Below, piece by piece: positions 9,749 through 19,311 of a stretch of DNA of 38,206 bases (positions within the stretch are counted from its first letter, which is position 1; each line of letters opens with the position of its first letter). The notes beneath the pieces were generated by a model, which had not been told where the DNA came from, did not search any database, and saw only the letters and a program-made list of their open reading frames with translations. This stretch comes from Candidatus Neomarinimicrobiota bacterium (GTDB lineage Bacteria > Fidelibacterota > Marinisomatia > Marinisomatales > S15-B10): NCBI GenBank assembly GCA_012964825.1, contig DTTI01000030.1:1-38206 (forward strand). Reading direction: 5' to 3'. A program made the position numbers and the translations under genes.

Positions 9749-12145
9749 AAGGCGATCTTTCACCAGAACTGTCTTCTTGATTTTGTTACCGTCCACATAC
9801 TTCTTTACATTGTCATGCTCAAGTGCCAGTGCCAATGCCGATTCTTCATTAATGCCGGGAGTAACTTCAATCTCCGCTCGCCGCTTCCCGTTTATCTGAA
9901 CTGCAATCGTTATAAGATTTTCCTTCACCAGTTCTTCGTTGTACTCCGGCCAGTTACAATAAGCCAGAGTATCATTATGTCCCAGCTTCTCCCAAAGCTC
10001 TTCGCACATATGTGGGGTAAAAGGACTCAAGAGAAGTACCAGTGATTCAACAACAGTTTTAGGATATGCGTCCAGCTCTTTTATTTCATTGACCAGGATC
10101 ATCATTTGAGAGATAGCTGTATTGAAGCGAAGTGCCTCAATATCATTAGTCACCTTTTTGATGGTTTGGTGAATTAACCGGGTCAAATCTTCATCAGACT
10201 CGACGTCGCTGATTTTTGTTGAAAGATTTCCATCGTTTTCCATCAGCATGGACCAGACCCGCCTGATAAATCGGTTGCTTCCCTGAATTCCTGATGTACT
10301 CCACGGTTTTGCTTTTTCCAGAGGTCCGAGGAACATATAGAACAGGCGAAGGGAATCAGCGCCGTATTTATCGATAATCTCATCGGGATTGATGACATTT
10401 CCCCGGGATTTACTCATCTTTACGCCGTCTTCTCCTAAGATCATTCCCTGATTCACCAATTTTTTGAAAGGTTCCTTTGTAGAAACATAACCCAGGTCGT
10501 AAAGAACATGGTGCCAGAACCGAGCATATAGAAGATGAAGTACAGCATGTTCCTGACCGCCGATATACAGGTCAACAGGCATCCAGTACGACTCTTTATC
10601 TTTGTCCCAGGGTTTATCGTTATTCTGAGGATCGACAAACCTGAGGAAATACCAGCAAGACCCCGCCCATTGTGGCATGGTGTTGGTTTCTCTTTTTCCT
10701 GATTTACCATCGATTTCCACATTCACCCAGTCACCGGCATTTGACAGTGGTGGGTCTCCCGACTTCGACGGCTTATATTTCTCTACTTCTGGAAGTTCAA
10801 CAGGAAGATCTTTTTCAGGTATAGCCTCCACATCACCATTGATGTGAAAAACTGGGAACGGTTCACCCCAATAGCGCTGCCGGGAGAACAACCAATCCCT
10901 CAGTTTGTATTGAATGGTAGGTTTGCCTTTTTTGTTCTCTTCAAGCCAATTGATCATTTTATGCTTTGCATCATCCATGGTCAGGCCATTGAGAAATTCA
11001 CTGTTAATGGCAGGACCATCATTGAGGTATGCCTCACCCTCGAATTTATCGGGCGGCTGTACTGTCCTCACAATGGGAAGGTCAAACTTTTTAGCAAAAT
11101 CCCAGTCACGCTGATCCTCGCCGGGGACGGCCATGATAGCTCCCGTCCCGTAAGTCATAAGGACGTAGTCGGATATCCAAATGGGTATATGTTCTTCATT
11201 AGCAGGGTTAACTGCAAATGAACCGAGGTAAACTCCTGTCTTTTCTTTCTCCAGTTCGGTCCTTACAAGGTCTGATTTTCTCAGAGTTTTTTCTACATAA
11301 TCATGGATCTGTTTTTTCTTATTGGGAGCCGTAAGCCGTTTAACCAAAGGGTGTTCCGGAGCAAGCACCAAATAGGTTGCCCCAAAAAGTGTATCGGGCC
11401 TTGTGGTAAAAACAGTGACAGTGTCATCAATGGATGGTAGTTGAAATATAACCTCCGCCCCTTCTGAGCGTCCTATCCAGTTACGCTGAAGTTCTTTAAT
11501 GCCCTCAGGCCAGTCCAACTCATTCAACCCCTTCAGCAAACTTTCGGAGTATTCGGTTATTTTCAGAATCCATTGACGCATAGGTACCCGGTAGACAGGA
11601 TGACCTCCCCGCTCTGATTTTCCATCAATTACTTCTTCATTGGCCAAAACGGTGCCGAGCTCTGGACACCAATTCACTGGTACTTCAGCTTCGTAAGCAA
11701 GGTCCTTTTTGAACAACTGGAGAAATATCCACTGAGTCCACTTGTAGTATTTTGGATCAGTTGTGTCTATTTCACGGTCCCAGTCATAGGAAAGGCCGAT
11801 GGCCTTAATCTGCCTTCGGAAATTATTAATATTATTAGCTGTTGTTACAGCGGGATGAGTCCCGGTTTGAAGTGCGTATTGTTCAGCAGGAAGTCCGAAC
11901 GCATCCCAACCCATGGGGTGAAGAACGTTGAACCCCTTCATCCGTTTGTAGCGGGCTACCACATCCGTTGCGGTATACCCAAGAGGATGCCCTACATGAA
12001 GTCCTTGCCCTGAGGGATAAGGAAACATGTCAAGGATGTAATACTTAGGTTTTGACTTAACCTCAACAGCCTTGAAGGTTTTGTTCCCTTCCCAGTAGCG
12101 CTGCCACTTCTGCTCTATATTATGATGATCGTAACCGCTTGCCAT
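9731..12145 (-). CDS. leuS: Leucyl-tRNA synthetase
   Basis: An 804-residue class I aminoacyl-tRNA synthetase that charges tRNA-Leu, a full length for the bacterial type. The HIGH-like motif is [17 protein letters not shown] (HVGH at residues 50-53) and KMSKS is at 576-580 within [11 protein letters not shown]. Between them lies the CP1 editing domain, with [14 protein letters not shown] and [16 protein letters not shown]. The end has the HMCEELWE anticodon-binding signature and the C-terminal domain with [12 protein letters not shown]. No T-box leader is visible in the 63 bases upstream, and it probably shares a transcript with the PutP-like symporter. The Shine-Dalgarno site is weak. Its tail overlaps the convergent acyl-CoA synthetase by 18 bases. 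Confidence 0.97.
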   Translation of the reverse strand: MASGYDHHNIEQKWQRYWEGNKTFKAVEVKSKPKYYILDMFPYPSGQGLHVGHPLGYTATDVVARYKRMKGFNVLHPMGWDAFGLPAEQYALQTGTHPAVTTANNINNFRRQIKAIGLSYDWDREIDTTDPKYYKWTQWIFLQLFKKDLAYEAEVPVNWCPELGTVLANEEVIDGKSERGGHPVYRVPMRQWILKITEYSESLLKGLNELDWPEGIKELQRNWIGRSEGAEVIFQLPSIDDTVTVFTTRPDTLFGATYLVLAPEHPLVKRLTAPNKKKQIHDYVEKTLRKSDLVRTELEKEKTGVYLGSFAVNPANEEHIPIWISDYVLMTYGTGAIMAVPGEDQRDWDFAKKFDLPIVRTVQPPDKFEGEAYLNDGPAINSEFLNGLTMDDAKHKMINWLEENKKGKPTIQYKLRDWLFSRQRYWGEPFPVFHINGDVEAIPEKDLPVELPEVEKYKPSKSGDPPLSNAGDWVNVEIDGKSGKRETNTMPQWAGSCWYFLRFVDPQNNDKPWDKDKESYWMPVDLYIGGQEHAVLHLLYARFWHHVLYDLGYVSTKEPFKKLVNQGMILGEDGVKMSKSRGNVINPDEIIDKYGADSLRLFYMFLGPLEKAKPWSTSGIQGSNRFIRRVWSMLMENDGNLSTKISDVESDEDLTRLIHQTIKKVTNDIEALRFNTAISQMMILVNEIKELDAYPKTVVESLVLLLSPFTPHMCEELWEKLGHNDTLAYCNWPEYNEELVKENLITIAVQINGKRRAEIEVTPGINEESALALALEHDNVKKYVDGNKIKKTVLVKDRLLSIVL

Positions 12146-12208
12146 AACAGGCGATAGTTTATAAGAAAGTCAGAATGCAGTACAACAGTTGTATTAAGAA
12201 GAGATATA

Positions 12209-13684
12209 CTATTTGTTATCCAGTTTGCTGGCGATATATCCAGCCAAAAGTCCCATAGCGAAAGAGGGTGCCATGACATCCAGTTTTTCAAAGTAGACGC
12301 CAAACGTTGCATTAGTTGCCAGTATGAACTTGGTGATGGGGACGGTGACAAAGCCGGCGATCATGGCAGCGATGGCCCCATTTTCAGTAAAATCTTTCCA
12401 GAAAAGAGAGAGGATAATGGTGGGGCAGAATGTGGCTGCTATGCCGGACCAGCCGAAAATGACAAACCAGAAAATGGTACGGTCAGGGGAAAGTACCGAT
12501 ACGGCCATGGCGATTGCCAGGGCGATAAGTGCCATAACCAGTGTAACATACCTTGAAAGAGCGGTCAGTCTCCTTCCTTCCATATTTGGATGAAAAATCT
12601 GTTGATAAAAATCTCTCGTAACGGCACTGGAAGCCACAACAAGAAGTGAATCGATGGTGGACATGACAGCCGCCAGAATAACACCTATATAAAGTCCCAC
12701 AAGAGCGATAGGAAGCACTGTTTCCACCAAGATGGGAAGTACGTTCTCAGCACTTATCCCGAGAATATTTTCTGGATTGTCCCCGATCCTCGTAAAAAGT
12801 ACCCTACCCAGGATACCAATGAAGACAGCTGCTGAGTCTGTAAAAAGAGTGTAAAGAAGGGCAACCACCTTTCCTTTTTCTATTTCCTGTTCATCACGGA
12901 TAGCAATGAATCGAACATAGACCTGAGGTGATCCCATAAAGCCGAGTCCTATGGTGGCAAGACCTATAGCTGTAGCAACATTAATCATGTTGAAACCGCC
13001 GGGGCCCCAAATATTCAAAAGATCAGGATCTATATTGCCAAGGGCAGTAAAAATACCACCTGGAAAATCGGCAACAAAAAAAGCAACAACGGGTAGAGCA
13101 ACCAGGCCAAAAAACATCAGTGATCCTTGGAACAGGTCAGACCAGGCAACTGCCAAAAACCCTCCAATAAATATATAGATAAGAACGATAGTAAAACCAA
13201 GAAGAGCCCCCACGTAATAGTTTATACCGAGGAATGTTTCAAACGTCTTTCCCGTAATATCGATTTGAGCGCTTACATAAATGATCACGAATACGGAAAG
13301 CACTGTGGCCGCCACGATCCGCAACCTGTTGGTAGTCGATTGAAACCTGCTCACAAGGTAATCAGGAATAGTGATAGCTTCATATTCGTCAGCCAGCCTT
13401 TTGAATCTTTTTGCCATGAATTGCCAAGATATAAAAACACCCAATACCTCTCCAATAACCACCCAAAAGGCGCTCACTCCCATCATGGCACCCATTCCCG
13501 TCACACCCAATATAAGCCAGCCCGACTCTCCTGTTGCCCTGGCTGAAAAAGCAGCCACCCAATGCCCAAGATTTTTTCCACCTAGGTAGAAATCCTTCAA
13601 AGAAGAGATTCTCCGGGATGCCACAATGGCGATGCCAAATAGGATCGCGAAATAGAGGATCAGAACTGTGTACTTAGCAATCAT
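12209..13684 (-). CDS. Sodium:solute symporter, PutP-like
   Basis: A 491-residue polytopic inner-membrane protein with about 13 membrane helices. The N-terminus SLKDFYLGGKNLG, followed by SARATGESGWLILGVTGMG, and the GGFLAVAWSDLFQG segment are the sodium-site helices of the SSS family in the form seen in sodium/proline symporters. EYEAITIPDYLVSRF is also characteristic. Proline is therefore a fair substrate guess, with other amino acids or osmolytes possible. It lies 51 bases downstream of tRNA-Pro and 63 bases upstream of leuS on the same strand, so all three may be cotranscribed. It is only distantly similar to the other symporter in the window (6771-8234), so this is not a recent duplication. 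Confidence 0.88.
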   Translation of the reverse strand: MIAKYTVLILYFAILFGIAIVASRRISSLKDFYLGGKNLGHWVAAFSARATGESGWLILGVTGMGAMMGVSAFWVVIGEVLGVFISWQFMAKRFKRLADEYEAITIPDYLVSRFQSTTNRLRIVAATVLSVFVIIYVSAQIDITGKTFETFLGINYYVGALLGFTIVLIYIFIGGFLAVAWSDLFQGSLMFFGLVALPVVAFFVADFPGGIFTALGNIDPDLLNIWGPGGFNMINVATAIGLATIGLGFMGSPQVYVRFIAIRDEQEIEKGKVVALLYTLFTDSAAVFIGILGRVLFTRIGDNPENILGISAENVLPILVETVLPIALVGLYIGVILAAVMSTIDSLLVVASSAVTRDFYQQIFHPNMEGRRLTALSRYVTLVMALIALAIAMAVSVLSPDRTIFWFVIFGWSGIAATFCPTIILSLFWKDFTENGAIAAMIAGFVTVPITKFILATNATFGVYFEKLDVMAPSFAMGLLAGYIASKLDNK

Positions 13685-13735
13685 CTGTCTTTCAGCTCAA
13701 GTTTTGGGAATGAACGTTTTTGGAGGTGGATTCTG

Positions 13736-13810
13736 TCGGGGTGGGGAGATTTGAACTCCCGACCTCGTCGTCCCGAACGACGCGCGCTAACCGGGCTGCG
13801 CTACACCCCG
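13736..13810 (-). tRNA. tRNA-Pro (anticodon CGG)
   Basis: A 75-base cloverleaf reads on the minus strand. The acceptor stem is CGGGGTG/CACCCCG. The D-arm stem is GCGC/GCGC. The anticodon stem is CGTCG/CGACG with loop TTCGGGA, giving anticodon CGG (codon CCG). The variable loop is AGGTC. The T-arm stem is GGGAG/CTCCC with loop TTCAAAT. All stems pair fully and the discriminator base is A. The 3' CCA is not encoded. Confidence 0.96.
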
Positions 13811-13855
13811 AATACCTGACGGACAAATTTAGAATGACTTTACGTGGAATTGCAG

Positions 13856-14446
13856 TTAAAAGAGATACTTGATAGCTAAAAACCCGCCGATCAACAGAAC
13901 AGTAAAGACAACGGAAAGTAAATTAAAATATTTTTCTATAAACCCCTTAATGGAGTCGCCAAAAAAGTAAATAAGTGTAGCCACAGCAAAAAACCTAAAC
14001 GTCCGTCCAATGGCTGAAGCAACAAAGAATTCCATAAAATCAGCCGAGACGGCGCCAGCTGTGATAGTAAAGACTTTATATGGTATGGGAGTCAGGGCTG
14101 CTGCCAGTACAGCAAAAAAGTTATAATGACGAAATGTCTCGCTAAGAGAGTTAAACTGACTCTCGTATCCGTAGAAATGTATAATGGGCCAACCCATCAT
14201 TTCCATGAACTGAGAACCGATGATGTAACCTCCCACTCCACCCATTACTGAAAAAAGACTTGCGTAAGATGCATACTCAAAAGATCGTCCCGGAATAGCG
14301 ACAGCCATAGCGATGAGGAGAATATCAACAGGAATGGGGAAGAATGATGATTCGGCAAAGGCCAGCGCCATTAGTGCAGGAATAGCGTAGGACGTTTCCG
14401 CCCAATGGAGGACCCAGTTATAAAGTTTTCTCAGCCAGCCAAACAT
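13856..14446 (-). CDS. YqaA/DedA-type (VTT domain) inner-membrane protein
   Basis: A 196-residue membrane protein with about five hydrophobic segments. AFAESSFFPIPVDILLIAMAV near residue 30 and the re-entrant segment ALTPIPYKVFTITAGAV with following GR are the conserved features of the SNARE-associated/VTT (DedA) superfamily, in its short YqaA branch. Some DedA relatives are undecaprenyl-phosphate or phospholipid flippases or scramblases. That role here is inferred only from superfamily membership. The start lies one base after the stop of the glycosyltransferase gene, so the two are certainly cotranscribed. A link to envelope lipid-linked sugars would be sensible. Confidence 0.85.
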   Translation of the reverse strand: MFGWLRKLYNWVLHWAETSYAIPALMALAFAESSFFPIPVDILLIAMAVAIPGRSFEYASYASLFSVMGGVGGYIIGSQFMEMMGWPIIHFYGYESQFNSLSETFRHYNFFAVLAAALTPIPYKVFTITAGAVSADFMEFFVASAIGRTFRFFAVATLIYFFGDSIKGFIEKYFNLLSVVFTVLLIGGFLAIKYLF

Positions 14447-14447
14447 G

Positions 14448-15113
14448 CTACCAGAGATAACATTTGAAATACATGGCGGCGAATTTAAGTGTGTCTCGGA
14501 TGTTTCTCATGGCAGATTTCTCCAACCCGTAAACTGTAGGGATTTTGACATGATCTATAGAGTATCCTGACATGGATGCTTTAATTAACAGTTCACTCTC
14601 AAACTGAAATCCATTTTGATGGAATTCTACTTCTTCGAAAAGCGATAGTGGAATAAGGCGAAATCCACATTGTGAGTCTCGAAGACACCTGTTTGTCCTG
14701 ATAGATAACAGAAGAGATGTGAACCGGTTAGAGAAAACTCTGGAGAGTGGCATGGATTTCAGATCAGTCCGGTGGCCAGTAAGAATCACCCCTTCTCTCT
14801 TTTTTTCCATAAACTCCCGGATTGCGGATGGAGGGTGTTGCTGATCGGCATCAAGTGTCAGGATCCAATGGAAATTGTTCTCAATTGCCCATTTGGCCCC
14901 AGATCTGATTGCCGCTCCTTTCCCGAGATTGGTTGAGTGACTGATATGAGGAATCCCATTATCGTTTAGAATTTGGGCCGTGGCGTCAAAGCTACCATCA
15001 TCAATAAAAAGAAGCTGTTGAATATTTGTTTCATTAAGAGCGGTGTGAAGTTTGAAAATGGACCGTTCTCCATTGAATACGGGAACCACAACAAGAATGC
15101 GTGAATCAGACAA
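14448..15113 (-). CDS. Family 2 glycosyltransferase, dolichol-phosphate-mannosyltransferase-like
   Basis: A 221-residue GT-A fold enzyme. It starts with VVVPVFNGE and has the nucleotide-binding IDDGS (residues 37-41) and the metal-binding DAD (88-90) in LTLDADQQHPP. RDSQCGFRLIPL near residue 150 is the motif of DPM1-like and polyprenyl-phosphate glycosyltransferases. It lacks the C-terminal membrane helices of larger members and so would act on the inner face of the cytoplasmic membrane. The likely acceptor is a polyprenyl phosphate (inferred). It is directly followed by the YqaA-type membrane protein and preceded, 21 bases away, by the CsgG-like lipoprotein. Confidence 0.88.
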   Translation of the reverse strand: MSDSRILVVVPVFNGERSIFKLHTALNETNIQQLLFIDDGSFDATAQILNDNGIPHISHSTNLGKGAAIRSGAKWAIENNFHWILTLDADQQHPPSAIREFMEKKREGVILTGHRTDLKSMPLSRVFSNRFTSLLLSIRTNRCLRDSQCGFRLIPLSLFEEVEFHQNGFQFESELLIKASMSGYSIDHVKIPTVYGLEKSAMRNIRDTLKFAAMYFKCYLW

Positions 15114-15134
15114 TGAAAATGCCCGAAGCGATCC

Positions 15135-16406
15135 TTACCGGGCGTAGTCTTTAATGGACTTGGCGATGGATGTGGAAATCTTTTTTGCGGCCCTGTTGAT
15201 CATTTCACCCTCAATGGGTACCCGTTGTTCACCTTTTTTAGCCAATTCTCGGGTGCTATATGAAATTGCTCTATCATCACCTGAATATGTGGCCCATGAT
15301 ACATTGGAACTTGAGAACTCTTCGAAGGAATCACTCTTCAAAATTCGTGCCGTTTCTACGTCCACAATGTTGTAAGAACCGCGAATCCGGGCGCTGGTTG
15401 TTCGCTTAAAAACAATTACCTTGGCCTCAACCTCACCATAAATTTTTCTCACTTTTTCTTTCCCTTCATCATCAACATATTTTTCACGACGAATGACAAC
15501 TCTTTTCTTTTCATTGCGCACATTCCGAGTTGTCTGTTCAGGGGAAACGATAATCTGAGTGATCTTTCCGGACAGGATCTCATTTACACCCAGTATTTTC
15601 CCTACCTCTACTGCCATGGATTCATCGATAATGCCGCTCTGTGAAAGTGCCTGTTCCTGCATTACCTGTTGCAGTCGTTCTCTAGAAACCAGCTCCAGAA
15701 ATTCTGTGGCAGAATCGTCGCGGAGAATATAACTGATCACATCGTCCATAATCACTTCAGAGACAGGGCTGTATTTCCGCCATGTCTCTGTTTTATCTTC
15801 AAAAGGCATTATGGCCATTCGTAGGATAGCCGCCAGCCGCATCTTTTCGTATTTTTCAGATGCGTCTCTGTATTCCGAAACAAAGCCCAGTGCCATCTTG
15901 AACTCTTTTGCCGCCTGTTTCTTTATTTTGAGATCGTCACTTGAGGATAGAGTCACTCCTTCTTCGTAATGAGTTTCGGCAGCCATCTGTTTAGCGGTAT
16001 CTATTTGAGAAGAATAATCAGTCGTCTCAATCTCAATTAATTCTCCTGTTGCCTTTAGTCTGAGGGATGGGAGCTGCTCAATAGTCTGGTTAAGCCTGAT
16101 AAGATCGTTGTATTCTGACACGATCTTGTCCCATCGGAATTTTTCTGTACTGGAGGAAAGGTTTTTCAGATGCGACTCATGTTCAATGACAGCAGCTTTG
16201 AAGGAATCCTGTATCAGGAATTGCGCCGCATCATAGGTTGGATTAATTCTTAGAGCATAGGCACAATCATAAACCGCCTGGTCGTAGTTGCCACTTTGGT
16301 AAGCCTTCCGTGCCTGTTTTTCAAGGCGTCCGTAGGCTGTGAATGCGGAACATCCAGCCAGCCATAAGGAAAAGACGAAAATAACAATCAGTTTAACCAA
16401 TTTCAT
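15135..16406 (-). CDS. Lipoprotein with N-terminal TPR and C-terminal CsgG-like domain
   Basis: A 423-residue predicted lipoprotein with signal peptide and lipobox LAGC (Cys19). Residues about 25-70 resemble a tetratricopeptide pair (ARKAYQSGNYDQAVYDCAYALRINP begins it), followed by a helical region. From about residue 195 it reads as a CsgG/FlgT-type domain: LRMAIMPFEDKT, then ELVSRERLQQVMQEQ, GKILGVNEILSGKI and NIVDVETARIL. In curli systems CsgG forms an outer-membrane pore. Relatives with TPR fusions are common in Gram-negative bacteria and mostly uncharacterised, so pore formation should not be assumed. The gene overlaps the nitrilase-like gene by 4 bases (ATGA type), so the two are translationally coupled. 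Confidence 0.8.
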   Translation of the reverse strand: MKLVKLIVIFVFSLWLAGCSAFTAYGRLEKQARKAYQSGNYDQAVYDCAYALRINPTYDAAQFLIQDSFKAAVIEHESHLKNLSSSTEKFRWDKIVSEYNDLIRLNQTIEQLPSLRLKATGELIEIETTDYSSQIDTAKQMAAETHYEEGVTLSSSDDLKIKKQAAKEFKMALGFVSEYRDASEKYEKMRLAAILRMAIMPFEDKTETWRKYSPVSEVIMDDVISYILRDDSATEFLELVSRERLQQVMQEQALSQSGIIDESMAVEVGKILGVNEILSGKITQIIVSPEQTTRNVRNEKKRVVIRREKYVDDEGKEKVRKIYGEVEAKVIVFKRTTSARIRGSYNIVDVETARILKSDSFEEFSSSNVSWATYSGDDRAISYSTRELAKKGEQRVPIEGEMINRAAKKISTSIAKSIKDYAR

Positions 16407-17227
16407 TCTTTTTTCAAATGAAGGGGGTAAACCTCAGGGCGGCGATCTCGAAAAAACAGTTTCCTGGCATGGGATGAAGACACTTGATTGAGATCAATGT
16501 CAGCCATAAGAATGTGATCTTCACCGGCAGGAGATTGCGCAATCACCTCCCCAGCCGGATTCGTGACGAATGATTCACCAGAAAATTCCATTTTGTCCTC
16601 AATACCAACCCGGTTGGAAAGTGCGCAAAAATAGCCGTTCTGGAAAGAGGAGACTCTTAGTTCTGCCTCAAACAGTCCATTAGGCCACTCTCCCACCGTA
16701 CCCGCCTGCGGGATGACAACCAGCTCGGCCCCGTCCACTGCCAGGGATCTCATGAATTCCGGGTAGTGACGGTCATAACAAATGGCAACACCTACCCTAC
16801 CAGCAGCAGTGTCATAAACAGGGGCACCACGATCTCCTGGAGCATAATAGTCCTTCTCAAAAAAGCAGTCATAATCAGCAATGTGAACCATTCTTGTGGT
16901 TCCGAGAAGAGTGCCGTCAGCATCAATAACTGGTGATGAATCATAAGTCTTGCCGTCTGCCTCTTCAAAAAGATTGATCACAATAACCATGCCGTGTTTT
17001 TTCGCTTTTTCCATGAAAGCCTCAGTAGTAGGTCCGGGTACTTTTTCTGAAAGATGTGCGACAGACCCGCTAGCGTGGTTCTGGGGAAAAAAGCGTGTAA
17101 ATGCAAGTTCGGCGAATACCGCCAGTTCGGCTCCCTGTTCAGATGCTTTGTCAATGGCGATCAATCCCCGATTCAGGTTATCCTCATTATCTCTGGATGC
17201 ATGTTGTTGAATAATAGCAATTATCAT
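16403..17227 (-). CDS. Nitrilase-superfamily protein (carbon-nitrogen hydrolase), catalytic lysine replaced
   Basis: A 274-residue cytoplasmic protein with the carbon-nitrogen hydrolase fold, closest in layout to N-carbamoylputrescine amidase-like members (branch not certain). Of the Glu-Lys-Cys triad, Glu40 (VFAELAF) and Cys150 (VAICYDRHYPE) are present. The RKxH segment that supplies the lysine reads TTRMVHI, giving Met113 where Lys is expected. The flanking residues, including FEKDYYAPGD, align without gaps. The protein is otherwise intact and of normal length. It may therefore be a distinct subfamily with altered chemistry, or a binding protein. It leads the minus-strand operon with the CsgG-like lipoprotein, with a 4-base overlap. 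Its promoter should lie in the 115 bases shared with the divergent SDR gene. Confidence 0.85.
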   Translation of the reverse strand: MIIAIIQQHASRDNEDNLNRGLIAIDKASEQGAELAVFAELAFTRFFPQNHASGSVAHLSEKVPGPTTEAFMEKAKKHGMVIVINLFEEADGKTYDSSPVIDADGTLLGTTRMVHIADYDCFFEKDYYAPGDRGAPVYDTAAGRVGVAICYDRHYPEFMRSLAVDGAELVVIPQAGTVGEWPNGLFEAELRVSSFQNGYFCALSNRVGIEDKMEFSGESFVTNPAGEVIAQSPAGEDHILMADIDLNQVSSSHARKLFFRDRRPEVYPLHLKKE

Positions 17228-17342
17228 GGTTTAATCAGTTTACTCAATTAAAAATAAGCAGAAAGTTATCATAAACAAATGTCTTGAAATTCCCCCACTA
17301 TCTCCGTTTCTTCTTGTAAGAAAGTTAGAAGAGAGAGGTAGC

Positions 17343-18137
17343 ATGAAAAAACCAAATTTTGATTTAACAGATAAAGTTGCGATAGTTACGGGAGGATCCC
17401 GAGGAATCGGAAAGGCCATTGCAAATGGATTTTGTAATTCAGGGGCCACAGTTGTCATTGCTAGCCGAAAACAGGACGGGTTAGATAAAGCAGCCGAGGA
17501 GATCAATAGTGAAAGTGGAAAAGTTGTTCCCATCGCTGCCCATACGGGGGACAGAGATGCTGTGGAAAATCTCATCCAGAAAACGTTAGATTCATGTGGC
17601 GGAATTGATATTGTTGTTAATAATGCTGCCACAAACCCGCAGTTTGGTCCACTCCTTCAATCTGAGGAAAGTCAGTGGGATAAAGTTTGGGAAGTGAATG
17701 TCAAAGGATATTTTCGATTAGCAAAAGCATCATTTTCACACATGAAGAAACGTGGCGGCGGGAAAATAATCAATGTTTCTTCAATAGCCGCAAAACTACC
17801 TCTTATAGGAATGGGAGTCTACTCTATCAGTAAAGCTGCAGTTGTAATGTTGACAAAAATGTTGGCTCAAGAATTGGCACCTGATAATATTCAGGTTAAT
17901 GCCATTGCTCCGGGATTTATCAAGACTCAATTCAGTTCGGGGCTCTGGAAAAATGAAAAAGTTCACGATGAAATCCTCAAAAGCATCCCTCAAAGAAGGT
18001 TGGCAGAACCTGAAGAAATTGCCGGTATAGCTCTCTATCTTGCCTCAGATGCTTCTTCATTTACCACAGGCGAAACCATGACTGTTGATGGTGGGCAAAC
18101 CCTGGGTCCCCCCTTCAATCCAGTAAAATATTATTAA
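17343..18137 (+). CDS. Short-chain dehydrogenase/reductase
   Basis: A 264-residue classical SDR that oxidises or reduces an alcohol/ketone with NAD(P)(H). It has the cofactor motif TGGSRGIG (residues 16-23), NNAA (about 93-96) and the catalytic Ser-Tyr-Lys set (Ser146/147, Tyr160, Lys164 in YSISK). The C-terminus [14 protein letters not shown] is typical of 3-oxoacyl reductase/3-hydroxyacyl dehydrogenase-like members. The ATG follows an AGAGAGAGGTAG purine-rich ribosome site. It begins a three-gene operon and the next gene starts two bases later. With the dehydrogenase and kinase behind it, reduction of a 4-oxoacyl-CoA (as LvaD does in levulinate catabolism) is a plausible role, but this is inferred from context. 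Confidence 0.9.
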   Translation: MKKPNFDLTDKVAIVTGGSRGIGKAIANGFCNSGATVVIASRKQDGLDKAAEEINSESGKVVPIAAHTGDRDAVENLIQKTLDSCGGIDIVVNNAATNPQFGPLLQSEESQWDKVWEVNVKGYFRLAKASFSHMKKRGGGKIINVSSIAAKLPLIGMGVYSISKAAVVMLTKMLAQELAPDNIQVNAIAPGFIKTQFSSGLWKNEKVHDEILKSIPQRRLAEPEEIAGIALYLASDASSFTTGETMTVDGGQTLGPPFNPVKYY

Positions 18138-18138
18138 G

Positions 18139-19311
18139 TTGACAATAAATAACAAAATAAGTGCATTTGTCGAGTCTGAAGTGATACCTCTTGAATCTTT
18201 ATTGCTTTCCAATGAATTCTCGAAACTCATGAAACATCTTAAAAATTTGAGGAAAAAGGTAAAAAAGAAAGGCTGGTGGACGCCCTATCTACCGAAAAAT
18301 GATGGTGGTATGGATCTTTCATTAACACAATTTGCCGAAATTAGTGAAATTCTTGGCAAATCACCTTTGGGTCATTATGTATTCAATTGTCAAGCTCCTG
18401 ATATTGGGAATATTGAACTCCTTCGAGGACACGGTTCACCAGATCAGAAAAGTACCTTCCTTGAGCCACTCATTGCAGGAAACATTCGAAGTTGTTTCGC
18501 CATGACAGAACCAGATAAACCTGGATCAAATCCTACGTGGATGGATACTACATCAAATTTGGATGGGAACGAATACATCATCAATGGACGAAAGTGGTTC
18601 ACTTCGGCCGCTGACGGAGCCAGTTTTTGTATTGTCATGGCAGTAACAGATTCACAAAGTAAAGACAAATATGGTCGAGCAAGTATGTTCATTGTCAGTA
18701 GTGATAATCCTGGATATGAAATCGTCAGGAATATCTCAGTAATGGGAGATACTGGTGAAGGGTATTTTAGCCATGCGGAAGTGGTTTTTCAGGATTGCCG
18801 CGTCCCGACTTCATCCCTGTTGGGCAATGTTGGTTCCGGATTTACACTGGCTCAGGAACGTTTAGGCCCTGGAAGGATTCACCACTGCATGCGGTGGATT
18901 GGTATATGCGAAAGGGCCTTCGATCTTATGTGTCGACGCGCATCTTCTCGTGAATTGTCTCCTGGCCATGCATTGTCAAACGAAGGGGTAATTCACAACT
19001 GGATTTCAGAATCTAGGGCTGAAATAAATGCTGCGCGACTTTTGGTACTGGATTGTGCCAGACAAATAGATGAAAAAGGACCCTATGCGGCCAGAAGGGA
19101 TGTCTCTATCATTAAGTTCTATGTGGCTGATGTCCTTACAAAAATTCTGGATAGAGCTATTCAAACGCACGGTGCTCTCGGAATTACCGATGATACCCCC
19201 CTCTCCTTCTGGTATCGTCATGAGCGAGGGGCTAGGATTTATGATGGTGCTGATGAGGTTCATAAACGGTCAGTGGCAAAACAGATTCTTAAACAATATA
19301 CTGATGGATAA
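18139..19311 (+). CDS. Acyl-CoA dehydrogenase, ACAD10/11-like
   Basis: A 390-residue flavin-dependent acyl-CoA dehydrogenase. It has the FAD/substrate region CFAMTEPDKPGSNP and the INGRKWFTSAADGA segment. RLGPGRIHHCMRWIG, then THGALGI and the C-terminal IYDGADEVHKRSVAKQIL, are the form seen in the ACAD10/ACAD11 branch rather than in classic straight-chain dehydrogenases. It starts at TTG, one base after the SDR stop, and overlaps the kinase gene by 8 bases. In ACAD10/11 the kinase and dehydrogenase are fused in one chain and together turn 4-hydroxyacyl-CoA into an enoyl-CoA through a 4-phospho intermediate. Separate neighbouring genes here suggest the same chemistry (inference). Confidence 0.88.
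   Translation: MTINNKISAFVESEVIPLESLLLSNEFSKLMKHLKNLRKKVKKKGWWTPYLPKNDGGMDLSLTQFAEISEILGKSPLGHYVFNCQAPDIGNIELLRGHGSPDQKSTFLEPLIAGNIRSCFAMTEPDKPGSNPTWMDTTSNLDGNEYIINGRKWFTSAADGASFCIVMAVTDSQSKDKYGRASMFIVSSDNPGYEIVRNISVMGDTGEGYFSHAEVVFQDCRVPTSSLLGNVGSGFTLAQERLGPGRIHHCMRWIGICERAFDLMCRRASSRELSPGHALSNEGVIHNWISESRAEINAARLLVLDCARQIDEKGPYAARRDVSIIKFYVADVLTKILDRAIQTHGALGITDDTPLSFWYRHERGARIYDGADEVHKRSVAKQILKQYTDG

Noticed and set aside
10844-11221. A 125-codon plus-strand frame antisense to leuS
   Set aside because: It lies wholly inside the well-supported LeuS editing-domain coding region and has no recognisable features.
13127-13546. A 139-codon plus-strand frame antisense to the PutP-like symporter
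   Set aside because: It is the mirror of a strongly coding membrane-protein gene, its composition is His/Lys/Asn-rich and it has no signal or domain.
15120-15146. GCCCG/CGGGC hairpin near the stop of the CsgG-like gene
   Set aside because: The stem is only 5 bp with a long loop and no T-run, and the downstream glycosyltransferase gene is only 21 bases away, so a terminator is unlikely.
17228-17342. Promoter search in the divergent gap between nitrilase-like and SDR genes
   Set aside because: TTGAAA occurs near 17283 but no acceptable -10 box lies 16-18 bases on, so no site is claimed.
19070-19303. A longer N-terminus for the kinase starting at 19070
   Set aside because: This stretch lies wholly inside the dehydrogenase gene in another frame and shows no kinase features. 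The ATG at 19304 gives the normal start and an 8-base overlap.
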